The notes under the pieces: generated by a model | What the model saw: the letters and a program-made list of their open reading frames with translations, nothing else | What the model was told of the DNA's origin: nothing | Database searches by the model: none | Part shown: positions 1-7,118 of the stretch, piece by piece | Layout of the letters: each line of letters begins with the position of its first letter | Position numbering within the stretch: position 1 is the stretch's first letter | Assembly (NCBI GenBank): GCA_965215165.1 | Contig: CBDCCX010000006.1 | Span: 3,286,001 to 3,350,000, forward strand | Source of the DNA: JANQRZ01 sp965215165 | Lineage (GTDB): Bacteria > Bacteroidota > Rhodothermia > Rhodothermales > JANQRZ01 | Length of the DNA stretch: 64,000 nt | Direction of reading: 5' to 3' | Program-made: the position numbers and the translations under genes

Positions 1-1
1 C

Positions 2-676
2 TTCGTCGGGCCGCTGGCGGACCTGGTGATCACGCCGTCGCACTTCCCGCGCACGTTCCCGCGCCACGTCCGCGTCGAGGGCGTCTTCGAGGAGTGCTAC
101 CTCCACCCAGCCACGTTCCGGCCCGACGCCTCGGGCGTGGCGGCGGCCGGGCTGAGGGCGGACGAGCCGTTCAGCGTGGTCCGCTTCGTCGGGTGGACCG
201 CCAACCACGACGTGGGCCAGGGCGGCTTCACCGAGGGCGACAAGGTCACCCTCGTCGAGCGGCTGGCGGCGCACGGCCAGGTCGTCATTTCCAGCGAGGC
301 CCCGCTGCCGCCCGAGCTGGAGCGCTACCGGCTCACGCTGCCGCCCTCGGACCTGCACTCGCTGATCCACTACGCCAACCTCTACGTCGGCGACAGCCAG
401 TCGATGGCGACCGAGGCGGCGCTGCTCGGCACACCGTCGGTGCGGTTCAACTCGTTCGTCGGGCCGGACGACATGATGAACTTCGTGGTGCTGGAGCGGG
501 AGCACGACCTGCTGCGCAACGCCCGCTCCGCCGCCGAGGCCACCGAGATCGCCGAGGAGGCCCTGGTCGGCGAGTGGAAACCGACCTGGGAGGTGCGTCG
601 CGACGCCTACTTCGCCGCCCGCCCGCCGCTGGCGCAGCAGCTCGCCGACGTGCTGCTCGACTTCGCCTCGGCTTAG
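2..676 (+). CDS. DUF354-family glycosyltransferase-like protein (5' partial)
   Basis: The reading frame is open from base 2, so the true start lies upstream; about 224 C-terminal residues are visible. The signature GDSQSMATEAALLGTPSVR (about nt 388-443) and the preceding WTANHDVGQGGFT segment recur in nearly the same form in the gene at 1875-3056, so the two are paralogues. The family has a GT-B-like fold and sits in surface-polysaccharide clusters of archaea and bacteria; its exact substrate is not established. Its stop is followed by a palindromic element and then a FemAB-like gene, all on the same strand. I infer a cytoplasmic sugar-handling role in glycan synthesis. The family call is firm, the biochemical function is not. 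Confidence 0.8.
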   Translation, partial: FVGPLADLVITPSHFPRTFPRHVRVEGVFEECYLHPATFRPDASGVAAAGLRADEPFSVVRFVGWTANHDVGQGGFTEGDKVTLVERLAAHGQVVISSEAPLPPELERYRLTLPPSDLHSLIHYANLYVGDSQSMATEAALLGTPSVRFNSFVGPDDMMNFVVLEREHDLLRNARSAAEATEIAEEALVGEWKPTWEVRRDAYFAARPPLAQQLADVLLDFASA

Positions 677-680
677 GTCG

Positions 681-832
681 TGTTGACAGTCAACGAGCAT
701 TGGCGCTTCGGGTCGCTCTGGCCCGCTTCGGCGTTGTGCTCGTCGCCCGATGCTACGGCATCTGACTCCTCGCACGCCTGGAATCGGCCTCAGCCCGACC
801 TCGAATCGCTCGGTCCATGCTAACTGTCAACA
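681..832. repeat. Palindromic element with TGTTGACAGT / ACTGTCAACA ends
   Basis: A perfect 10-bp inverted repeat, TGTTGACAGT at 681-690 and ACTGTCAACA at 823-832, closes a stretch of about 150 bases. The similarity continues inward imperfectly (GCATTGG..CTTCGGGTCG on one side, the reverse complement of CGACCTCGAA..CCATGC on the other), so the whole segment can fold back on itself. It has no convincing coding potential and fills the gap between the DUF354 and FemAB genes. It could be a MITE-like element or a long structured spacer. No second copy is visible in this window. Confidence 0.55.
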
Positions 833-844
833 CACCCTAGCGCA

Positions 845-1870
845 ATGCGCCTCGTCACCGATCCCGGTCGGCTGGACCGCGCCGCGTGGCTGCGGTTCGT
901 GGAGGCGCACCCGCACGGGACGGTCTTCCAGACGCCGCACCTCGCCGAGGTCCACGCCCGGACCGAGGTCTACGAGCCGGTGCTGACCGCCTTCGTCGAG
1001 CGCGGCGAGGTCGTGGGGCTGCTGCTCGGGTGCGTGCAGCGCGAGGCCGAGGGCGTCTACGGTACCCTCACCGCCCGCGCCGTGGCGTGGGGCGGGCCGC
1101 TCCTGGCCCCCGGCCACGACCACCTCGCGGCCGTACTGGTGCGCGCCCACGACACCCGCCTGGCGCGCCTCGGCGCGATCTATTCCCAGCTCCGCAACCT
1201 GTGGAACACCGACCCGCTCCGCGCCGGGCTGGAGGCGAGCGGCCATCGCTACGAGCCGCACCTCAACCTCCTCGTCGATCTGGAGCCGGGGCCGGAGGCC
1301 GTTTGGAAGCAGATGAAACGGTCGGGCCGCAAGGCCGTCCGCCGCGCCGAGCGGCTGGGCGTCACGGTGCGCGTGCTGCAGACGCCGGCCGAGTTCCGGC
1401 GCGCCGTGGCGCTCGTCGACAGGCTCTACACGCGCCTCGGGCTGCCGCTGCCGCCGCCGAGCTTTTTCGAGGCGCTGTGGGAGCGGCTCGTCCCGCCCGG
1501 CATCGTCCGCACGTTCGGAGCGTTCTGGGAAGACGAGCTGATCGGGACCCGCTTGGTGACGTGCTTCGGCCGCCGGGTCTACGACCTCTACGCGGCGTCG
1601 GTGCCGGCGCACTACGACAAGCGCCCGAACGACCTCCTGCCGTGGCGCATCATGGAGTGGGCGATGGCCGAGGGCTACGCGGTCTTCGACTGGGGCGGGG
1701 CGGGCAAGCCCGGCGTGCCCTACGGCGTGCGCGACTACAAGCTCAAGTTCGGCGGCCGGCTCGTCGAGCACGGGCGCTACGAGAAGGTGCTCCGGCCCCG
1801 GCTCTACCGGCTCGGCGCGGTCGGCCTCGCGGTGCGGCAGCAGGCGCTCCGCATCGCGCGTGCGGGCTGA
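845..1870 (+). CDS. FemAB/GNAT-like acyltransferase (BioF2-like domain)
   Basis: This 341-residue protein matches the peptidoglycan-bridge FemAB / acetyltransf_6 superfamily, which carries a duplicated GNAT fold. Visible marks are the basic stretch MKRSGRKAVRRAERLGV near residues 155-171, the central RLYTRLGLPLPPPSFFEAL segment, and the C-terminal FDWGGAGKPGVPYGVRDYKLKFGG that closes the second GNAT half. In exopolysaccharide loci these proteins are thought to transfer aminoacyl or acyl groups onto glycans or lipid carriers; the donor cannot be read from sequence. ATG at 845 lies just after the palindromic element. Its last 11 bases overlap the upstream-most start of the next DUF354 frame, implying one operon. 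Confidence 0.8.
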   Translation: MRLVTDPGRLDRAAWLRFVEAHPHGTVFQTPHLAEVHARTEVYEPVLTAFVERGEVVGLLLGCVQREAEGVYGTLTARAVAWGGPLLAPGHDHLAAVLVRAHDTRLARLGAIYSQLRNLWNTDPLRAGLEASGHRYEPHLNLLVDLEPGPEAVWKQMKRSGRKAVRRAERLGVTVRVLQTPAEFRRAVALVDRLYTRLGLPLPPPSFFEALWERLVPPGIVRTFGAFWEDELIGTRLVTCFGRRVYDLYAASVPAHYDKRPNDLLPWRIMEWAMAEGYAVFDWGGAGKPGVPYGVRDYKLKFGGRLVEHGRYEKVLRPRLYRLGAVGLAVRQQALRIARAG

Positions 1871-1874
1871 GCCG

Positions 1875-3056
1875 GTGCGCTACCTCGTCTACCTCGGCCA
1901 CCCGGCGCACGTCCACCTGCTCGCGCCCACCGTCGGCGCGCTCAAGGCGGCGGGGCACACGGTCGATCTGTTCTGCAAGACGAAGGACATGCTCGTCGAT
2001 CTGCTGGACGGGCTGGGGTGGGACTACGTCAACCTCCTGCCTCGGGGAAAAGGCACGGGTCGCCTCGCTCCGATGGCAGACTTGCTGACCCGCGACGCCC
2101 GGCTGCTCCGGCACGCGGTGCGTCGGCGACCCGATCTGCTGGTCGGCCCGGCGGCTGAGGTCGCCCACGTCGGGCGGCTGCTCGGCATCCCGTCGCTCGT
2201 GATGACCGAGGACGACGCGGCTGTGGTGCCACTCTTCGCGCGCGCGGCGTACCCGTTCTGCACCGCCGTCCTCGCGCCCGAGGCGACCGACGTGGGGCGG
2301 TGGGGCCGGAAGAAGATCGCCTACCCCGGCACGCAGAAGCTGGCCTACCTCCACCCGAACCGCTTCCGGCCGGAGCGCAGCCGGGTCGCCCACCTCTGGG
2401 CGGGCCGCGAGCGGTACGTCGTACTCCGGCTGGTCAGCCTAACCGCGCACCACGACGCAGGCATCGGCGGCTTCACGCCCGAGACCGCCCGCCGCGTCGT
2501 CGATCTGTTGGAGCCGCACGGCACCGTCTGGATCAGCGCCGAGGGGCCGCTCGCCGCCGATCTCGAACCCTACCGGCTCCGCCTCGCCCCGGCCGACATC
2601 CACCACGCGCTCGCCTTCGCGGACCTGTTCGTCGGGGACAGCCAGAGCATGGCCGTCGAGAGCGCGGTGCTCGGCACGCCCTCGGTGCGCTTCAGCGACT
2701 TCGCCGGCCGCATCCGCGTGCTCGAAGCGCTGGAGCACCGCTGGGGCCTGACGGTCGGCATCCCAGCGTCCGAGCCGGACCGCCTCGTCGAGACCCTCCA
2801 GGCCCTCCTCAGCCGAGACGACCTGAAGACTAGCTGGGCCGGCCGCCGCGAGGCCTTCCTCGCCGACGCCATCGACCTGTCAGCGTTTCTGACCTGGCTG
2901 CTGGGCGATTTCCCCGAGAGCCTCCGAGTGGTTCGGGCTGATCCCGAGGTAGCCAGGCGGTTTCAGGGGGAGCGGCGGGACCTCGGCGAGACTCCGAGGC
3001 GAGGCGCTAGGCCGTTCGCTTTGCACGCCAAAGACCTTCCCCCGATGGGACCTTAA
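1875..3056 (+). CDS. DUF354-family glycosyltransferase-like protein
   Basis: The protein begins RYLVYLGHPAHVHLLAPT, the usual N-terminus of this family, which favours GTG at 1875 over the in-frame GTG at 1860 that would overlap the previous gene by 11 bases. The conserved SLTAHHDAGIGGFTPET and GDSQSMAVESAVLGTPSVRF blocks match the paralogue at the window's left edge. A GT-B-like architecture of about 350 residues is followed by a basic, family-atypical tail of about 40 residues (RRFQGERRDLGETPRRGAR). It is flanked by FemAB-like and WecB genes, placing it in surface-glycan synthesis. Substrate unknown. Confidence 0.8.
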   Translation: MRYLVYLGHPAHVHLLAPTVGALKAAGHTVDLFCKTKDMLVDLLDGLGWDYVNLLPRGKGTGRLAPMADLLTRDARLLRHAVRRRPDLLVGPAAEVAHVGRLLGIPSLVMTEDDAAVVPLFARAAYPFCTAVLAPEATDVGRWGRKKIAYPGTQKLAYLHPNRFRPERSRVAHLWAGRERYVVLRLVSLTAHHDAGIGGFTPETARRVVDLLEPHGTVWISAEGPLAADLEPYRLRLAPADIHHALAFADLFVGDSQSMAVESAVLGTPSVRFSDFAGRIRVLEALEHRWGLTVGIPASEPDRLVETLQALLSRDDLKTSWAGRREAFLADAIDLSAFLTWLLGDFPESLRVVRADPEVARRFQGERRDLGETPRRGARPFALHAKDLPPMGP

Positions 3057-3118
3057 GTTTACGTTCCAGGCGTCCGAAACTCGGGGGCGATTGCCTTCCT
3101 CACCTTGCCAGGTTCTCC

Positions 3119-4201
3119 ATGAACGTCCTCTCCGTCATCGGGGCGCGGCCCCAGTTCGTCAAGCTCGCCCCGCTCTCGCGCGCGCTCCGCCGCGCCCACC
3201 GCGAGGTGATCGTCCACACCGGGCAGCACTACGACGCCGCCCTCTCGGACCAGATCTTCGCCGACCTCGGCATCCCCGACCCGGACTACAACCTCGACGT
3301 CCGCTCCGGCCCCCACGGCGCGCAGACCGGCCGGATGCTGGCCGCGATGGAGGAGGTGATCGTCGCCGAGGAGCCCGACCTGGTGGTCGTCTTCGGCGAC
3401 ACCAACACGACGATCGCTGCCGCGCTCGCCGCAGCCAAGCTGCACCGCCGCGTGCTCCACATCGAGGCCGGGCTCCGCTCCTTCAACCGTGCCATGCCCG
3501 AGGAGATCAACCGAGTCCTCACCGACCACTGCGCCGACTACCTCTTCGCCCCCACCCAGACGGCGATGGAGAACCTCGCGCGCGAGGGGCTGAGCCGCCG
3601 CGCCTACCTCGTCGGCGACATCATGGTGGACAGCCTGCTCGACCGGCTCGAGGTGGCGCGCGAGCACTCGGACGTTCTCGCCCGGACCGGCGTCGAGGAC
3701 GGTGGCTACTACCTGCTGACCCTCCACCGGCCCTACAACGTCGACGACCCGCAGCGGCTGCGCCTGATGCTCGGCGCGCTCGGCCGCCTCGGCCGGCCGG
3801 TCGTCTTCCCGGCGCACCCGCGTACCCGGGCCGTGATCGAGCGCCACGGCCTCGCGGTGCCCGAGGCCATTCGGCTCATCGAACCCCAAGGTTTCCTCGA
3901 CTTCGTCCGGCTCGAGGACGGCGCAGCCAAAATCCTGACCGACTCCGGGGGCGTCCAGAAAGAGGCCTACCTCCTCGGCACGCCGTGCCTCACGCTGCGC
4001 CCCGAGACCGAGTGGGTCGAGACCGTCGAGGCCGGCTGGAACGTCTTGGCCGACCCCGAGGACGCCGGCTTCGCGGATCTGGTGGCGGGCTTCGAGCCCC
4101 CGGCCGCGCGGCCCGACGTGTTCGGCCGCGCCGTGGCCGACGAGATGGTCCGCTGCATCGAGCAGATCGCCGAGGTGACGAGCGCGGTCGGGGCCGAGTA
4201 G
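3119..4201 (+). CDS. wecB: UDP-N-acetylglucosamine 2-epimerase (non-hydrolysing)
   Basis: At 360 residues it has the expected length for WecB/MnaA, which interconverts UDP-GlcNAc and UDP-ManNAc in the cytoplasm. Diagnostic motifs are present in order: GARPQFVK (8-15), HTGQHYD, VFGDTNTT, HIEAGLRSFN, GDIMVDSL, LTLHRPYNVDD and LTDSGGVQKEA, the last contributing to the UDP site. ATG at 3119 follows a 62-base gap after the DUF354 gene. It supplies ManNAc-type sugars to the polysaccharide locus. No oddity is seen. Confidence 0.93.
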   Translation: MNVLSVIGARPQFVKLAPLSRALRRAHREVIVHTGQHYDAALSDQIFADLGIPDPDYNLDVRSGPHGAQTGRMLAAMEEVIVAEEPDLVVVFGDTNTTIAAALAAAKLHRRVLHIEAGLRSFNRAMPEEINRVLTDHCADYLFAPTQTAMENLAREGLSRRAYLVGDIMVDSLLDRLEVAREHSDVLARTGVEDGGYYLLTLHRPYNVDDPQRLRLMLGALGRLGRPVVFPAHPRTRAVIERHGLAVPEAIRLIEPQGFLDFVRLEDGAAKILTDSGGVQKEAYLLGTPCLTLRPETEWVETVEAGWNVLADPEDAGFADLVAGFEPPAARPDVFGRAVADEMVRCIEQIAEVTSAVGAE

Positions 4202-4399
4202 GGGCCGCGCCAGGCCGCGTCGCGACTCCAGCGTGCTGGTTCTCCAAACACGAGCGACCGCGTTCTGGTCGGTATAATGCAGCGGCGCGGAGCGGAGCGC
4301 CCTGTTTATTTGACGAAGCGCCTAAACATACCGCGCCAGTGGCCGAAACAACGTGGTGAGACTACCTCGCACAATGCAGAACCGATCGCTCACCGCACC

Positions 4400-5485
4400 A
4401 TGGCCTACCCCCCGATGACCGTGACCGGCTCCCCTAGCACGCAGACGCTCGGCGTCCCGTCCGTGACCCGGCGGCCCGCCAAGCTGGCACCGACTATGGG
4501 AACCACCATCACGGCCCGCCGGCCGGTCCGCACCCAGGTGCTCGCCACCACCGACCGGGCGGACATCGAGGCCGTGCCCGCCGGCACCGAGACTGTCGTC
4601 AACTGCGTCCCGGTCAACGACGTCCGCTACCTCAACAAGTTCTTCGAGGCCGTCAACGCGGCCCTCCCGGTGGACGGCCGGTTCGTCGGCTGCGCCGAGA
4701 TCTCGGAGCAGCGCAAGCAGCACGTCTTCGCCACGCGGCCGGCCGTGCTCGCGTGGCCGAGCTACGCGGCCGAGTTCCTCTTCCGCCGCGCCGCGCCCAA
4801 GCTGCGGCTCACGCAGCGGGCCTACTTCCGCCTCACCGGCGGCCGCAACCGCGCGCTCTCCAAGGCCGAGGTGCTCGGCCGGCTCGTCTGCTGCGGCTTC
4901 GAGATCGTCGAGCACCACGAGGGCGACGACGGCCTGTTCCACTTCACCGTCCGCAAGGACCGCGACCCGGCCTTCGACCCGAGCCCGTCCTACGGGCCGG
5001 TCTTCAAGATGAAGCGCGTCGGGCGCGGCGGCCGGCCGGTGCACGTCTACAAGCTCCGCACGATGCACCCCTACGCGGAGTACCTCCAGGCCTACCTCTA
5101 CGCCACCAACAGCCTCGACGCGAGCGGCAAGTTCCGCGACGACTTCCGCATCACGAGCTGGGGCCGCGTCTTCCGCCGCCTCTGGATCGACGAGCTGCCG
5201 ATGCTCCTCAACTGGCTCCGCGGCGACCTCCAGCTCGTCGGCGTCCGCCCACTCAGCGAGCACTACCTGAGCCTCTACCCGGAGGAGCTCGCCGCGCAGC
5301 GCGTGCGCCACAAGCCCGGCCTCGTCCCACCGTTCTACGCCGACCTCCCGCACGGCTTCGAGGAGGTCCTGGACTCCGAGGCGGCCTACCTCGACGCCTA
5401 CGAGCGCGCCCCGCTGCGGACGAATGTGCGCTACTTCTGCAAGGCGTTCTACAACATCTTCGTCAAGCGCGCCCGCAGCGCGTAG
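4400..5485 (+). CDS. Undecaprenyl-phosphate sugar transferase (WcaJ/PglC-like catalytic domain)
   Basis: The C-terminal half holds the bacterial sugar transferase fold: GPVFKMKRVGRGGRPVHVYK, YKLRTMHPYAEY, then DELPMLLNWLRGDLQLVGVRP, the conserved DE..L.N...G.M..VGPRP block. It transfers a sugar-1-phosphate to the polyprenyl-phosphate carrier to start a repeat unit. Unlike WcaJ there is no five-helix N-terminal membrane bundle; instead residues about 50-190 (ALPVDGRFVGCAEI.. and LSKAEVLGRLVCCGFEIVEH) vaguely resemble the end of a methyltransferase fold. ATG at 4400 was preferred over the longer frame from 4277 because the upstream codons are not protein-like. It is the last gene of the first polysaccharide locus. 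Confidence 0.85.
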   Translation: MAYPPMTVTGSPSTQTLGVPSVTRRPAKLAPTMGTTITARRPVRTQVLATTDRADIEAVPAGTETVVNCVPVNDVRYLNKFFEAVNAALPVDGRFVGCAEISEQRKQHVFATRPAVLAWPSYAAEFLFRRAAPKLRLTQRAYFRLTGGRNRALSKAEVLGRLVCCGFEIVEHHEGDDGLFHFTVRKDRDPAFDPSPSYGPVFKMKRVGRGGRPVHVYKLRTMHPYAEYLQAYLYATNSLDASGKFRDDFRITSWGRVFRRLWIDELPMLLNWLRGDLQLVGVRPLSEHYLSLYPEELAAQRVRHKPGLVPPFYADLPHGFEEVLDSEAAYLDAYERAPLRTNVRYFCKAFYNIFVKRARSA

Positions 5486-5492
5486 CGGACGA

Positions 5493-5630
5493 GTGAACCG
5501 GCAGGACGAGAGGGGAAGAGGCTACGGCCTGTTCCTCAAGCCGGGTCTCGTGACCGTGCCGGGCAAGCCCGGCGATGACCTTGCCCCCGGCACGTACAAC
5601 AGCGTCCTCAAACAAGCCGGTCTCAAGTGA
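5493..5630 (+). pseudogene. HicA toxin remnant (N-terminal half missing)
   Basis: The in-frame peptide KPGLVTVPGKPGDDLAPGTY followed by NSVLKQAGLK is the C-terminal half of the HicA mRNA interferase family (family pattern KPGLVTVP...L..GTLRSILKQAGL). The first half of the domain, including the catalytic GSHH-type histidine, is absent and replaced by unrelated sequence after the sugar transferase stop. HicA homology begins near 5529; an in-frame GTG at 5493 could make a 45-residue peptide that should be inactive. Its TGA overlaps the ATG of the downstream HicB (ATGA), the normal hicAB junction, so the deletion hit an intact operon. Confidence 0.75.
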
Positions 5631-5848
5631 TGAAGTATCTCGTCGTCATCGAACCGACCGAGACGGGGTTCTCGGCCTATTCCCCGGACCTCCCGGGCTG
5701 CGTCGCTACGGGTGCGACCGAGGAAGAGGTGGAGCGAGAGATGCACGAGGCGATGGCGCTCCACGTCGAGGGCCTCAGATTGGAGGGCTACCTGGTGCCG
5801 CCGCCTTCCACCCGCTCAGCCTATCTCGACATTGCAGACGCTGCCTGA
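5630..5848 (+). CDS. hicB: HicB-family antitoxin
   Basis: The sequence KYLVVIEPTETGFSAYSPDL followed by PGCVATGATEEEV is the hallmark HicB N-terminal partial RNase H fold, and EAMALHVEGL is its helix. At 72 residues it lacks the C-terminal DNA-binding ribbon-helix-helix or HTH of longer HicB proteins. ATG at 5630 overlaps the HicA stop; an alternative GTG lies three bases upstream. HicB normally occludes HicA and represses the operon. Here the toxin is beheaded, so the antitoxin is probably an orphan or could still act in trans on another HicA. Confidence 0.85.
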   Translation: MKYLVVIEPTETGFSAYSPDLPGCVATGATEEEVEREMHEAMALHVEGLRLEGYLVPPPSTRSAYLDIADAA

Positions 5849-5869
5849 TATGCCTGTTACTCTGCTTCG

Positions 5870-5971
5870 ATGACCGTTCGCTCTCTACAGGTTGCCGTGT
5901 TCTGTGCCGCAATGCTCGCCGCTTTGATGACGAGCGTTGCGGCACATCCGCTTTGGCAGACTATCGGTTAA
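5870..5971 (+). CDS. Possible 33-residue hydrophobic peptide
   Basis: ATG at 5870 opens a short frame reading MTVRSLQVAVFCAAMLAALM and ending HPLWQTIG. It has a basic start and one hydrophobic stretch (about residues 7-25), so it could insert in the membrane or be a signal-peptide-like remnant. It fills the gap between HicB and a ParD-like antitoxin and ends seven bases before the latter's ATG. Nothing proves that it is translated. It could be a small membrane toxin or simply chance coding. Confidence 0.25.
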   Translation: MTVRSLQVAVFCAAMLAALMTSVAAHPLWQTIG

Positions 5972-5977
5972 GCAGTG

Positions 5978-6304
5978 ATGCAACCCCTCGAGATTCTCCT
6001 TTCCGACGAAGACAAGGACTTCATCGGCGTTCTTACCGAGAGCGGGCGAGGTACCTCTTCCGACGAAGTCATCATGCACGCCCTCCAGCTTCTGAGAGAG
6101 CACGAAGCCGTGCGAGAGTGGAAGCTCGGCGAGCTGCGTCGTCTTATCGAGGAAGGCCAAGACAGCGGCCCCGTTGAGTTGTGGGACGCGGAAGCGTTCA
6201 AAGTCGAAGCGCGAGAACGAGCAAAGCCCCTGAGGAAAAAACGAATCGAGTACCTACGAGCTGCCACCGACGAGCTCGAACAGAAGACCGATCTGAAGAG
6301 TTGA
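5978..6304 (+). CDS. ParD-like antitoxin without a partner toxin
   Basis: This 108-residue protein has a ParD/CopG-like layout: a short strand (PLEILLSDEDKDFI), then SSDEVIMHALQLLREHEAV, the helical dimer core, then WKLGELRRLIEEGQDSGP, the conserved toxin-clasping helix. The same order (EVVRTSLRLLEEREA..LRSLIQEALDSGP) occurs in the ParD at 12112-12408. ParD proteins repress their own promoter and neutralise ParE. Downstream there is no RelE/ParE gene; the next genes form a different antitoxin/PIN pair. ATG at 5978 is preferred over GTG at 5975. The tail after DSGP is longer and very charged. Confidence 0.7.
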   Translation: MQPLEILLSDEDKDFIGVLTESGRGTSSDEVIMHALQLLREHEAVREWKLGELRRLIEEGQDSGPVELWDAEAFKVEARERAKPLRKKRIEYLRAATDELEQKTDLKS

Positions 6305-6311
6305 CCGCATT

Positions 6312-6328
6312 GTGAGCGAGCCGCTCAC
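6312..6328. promoter_or_regulatory. Palindromic operator candidate GTGAGCG-AGC-CGCTCAC
   Basis: A perfect 7-bp inverted repeat with a 3-base centre sits immediately 5' of the putative -35 of the antitoxin/PIN operon. Toxin-antitoxin operons are normally autorepressed through palindromes at this place. The position is the support; binding is inferred. Confidence 0.4.
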
Positions 6329-6329
6329 C

Positions 6330-6359
6330 TTGCCTGCCCATCGAAGCTCAGGGTATACT
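6330..6359 (+). promoter_or_regulatory. Promoter of the antitoxin/PIN operon
   Basis: TTGCCT (6330-6335), an 18-base spacer and TATACT (6354-6359) form a sigma70-like promoter. The -10 ends only six bases before the ATG at 6366, so transcription would start at or near the start codon and the mRNA would be leaderless. Confidence 0.45.
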
Positions 6360-6365
6360 GCGCTC

Positions 6366-6680
6366 ATGACTGCTCTACTCAAAACCGCAATCGAGCGGAT
6401 TCAGAATCTGCCCCAGGAGGACCAAGATTTCTACGCCCGCCAGCTTCTTCGAGGCCTGGAGGTACAGACTACGATCTCCAGCGGGCAGACGACCGAGGCA
6501 CAGCTCGACGCTTTCATGGAAGCGGTGATGCTCAGGGCGAAGCAAGAGCCGGATACGTCGGAGGGTTCGCTCGATGAGCTGCGCGTGCTCATGGACGAGA
6601 CGGGACGACAGGCCCAGGCGAGCGGGTGGAATGACGAGCTAGACGCGAAGCTCCTGCGCGGCGACTTCGACGATGACTGA
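6366..6680 (+). CDS. Antitoxin-like partner of the PIN toxin
   Basis: This small acidic protein of 104 residues (TALLKTAIERIQNLPQEDQD.., ending LLRGDFDDD) immediately precedes, and overlaps by eight bases, a PIN-domain toxin gene. The N-terminal helix LKTAIERIQNLPQEDQDFYA resembles short antitoxin helices that are followed by an acidic toxin-wrapping tail. I chose ATG at 6366 because it lies just behind a promoter; a longer frame from GTG 6312 would run through the operator palindrome. The role as antitoxin rests on context and size. Confidence 0.65.
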   Translation: MTALLKTAIERIQNLPQEDQDFYARQLLRGLEVQTTISSGQTTEAQLDAFMEAVMLRAKQEPDTSEGSLDELRVLMDETGRQAQASGWNDELDAKLLRGDFDDD

Positions 6681-7095
6681 GCGCCCGCGCTGTGTCGTCG
6701 ATACGAACATCCTGATCAGTGCCTATCTGTCCCCGCAGGGCACGCCTCGACGGGTATTCGACTGGATAGCCAGAGAGGGCGTCTTCCTGGCGTCCGAGGA
6801 GACGCTCTTCGAGTTTGCCGACCGCTTCGTCGGCAGAAAGAAGTTCGACCGCTACCTCGACCCGTCGGTACGAGCGCGAGTCGTTCTCGAGGTAGCAGCC
6901 AGAGCGCACTTGGTACAGGTAACGACGCCGCTCTCAGGTGTTGCGAAAGACCCGGACGACGACCCGTTTCTCGCGCTCGCTGTCGACGGCGAGGCGGACT
7001 ACCTCGTCACCGGTAACACCAAAGACTTCCCTGCCACGTTTCGAGGGATCGAAATCGTGACGGCCGCGCAGTTCGCCGACTCCCATCTGAGCTAG
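6673..7095 (+). CDS. PIN-domain ribonuclease toxin (COG1569-like)
   Basis: At 140 residues it opens with CVVDTNILISAYLS, in which D10 is the first PIN metal ligand. Further acidic ligands are probably E43-E44 (SEETLFEFADRF) and the DDDPFLALAV..DYLVTGNTKDF block, where T and D complete the active site. PIN toxins cleave RNA, often tRNA or mRNA, when released from the antitoxin. ATG at 6673 overlaps the antitoxin gene end (ATGACTGA), indicating translational coupling. The domain looks complete. Confidence 0.88.
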   Translation: MTERPRCVVDTNILISAYLSPQGTPRRVFDWIAREGVFLASEETLFEFADRFVGRKKFDRYLDPSVRARVVLEVAARAHLVQVTTPLSGVAKDPDDDPFLALAVDGEADYLVTGNTKDFPATFRGIEIVTAAQFADSHLS

Positions 7096-7118
7096 CGTCT
7101 GGAACGGCGTCCGGTTGA

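Noticed and set aside
4273..4278. TATAAT before the sugar transferase gene
   Set aside because: There is no acceptable -35 hexamer 16-18 bases upstream and the distance to the start is over 120 bases.
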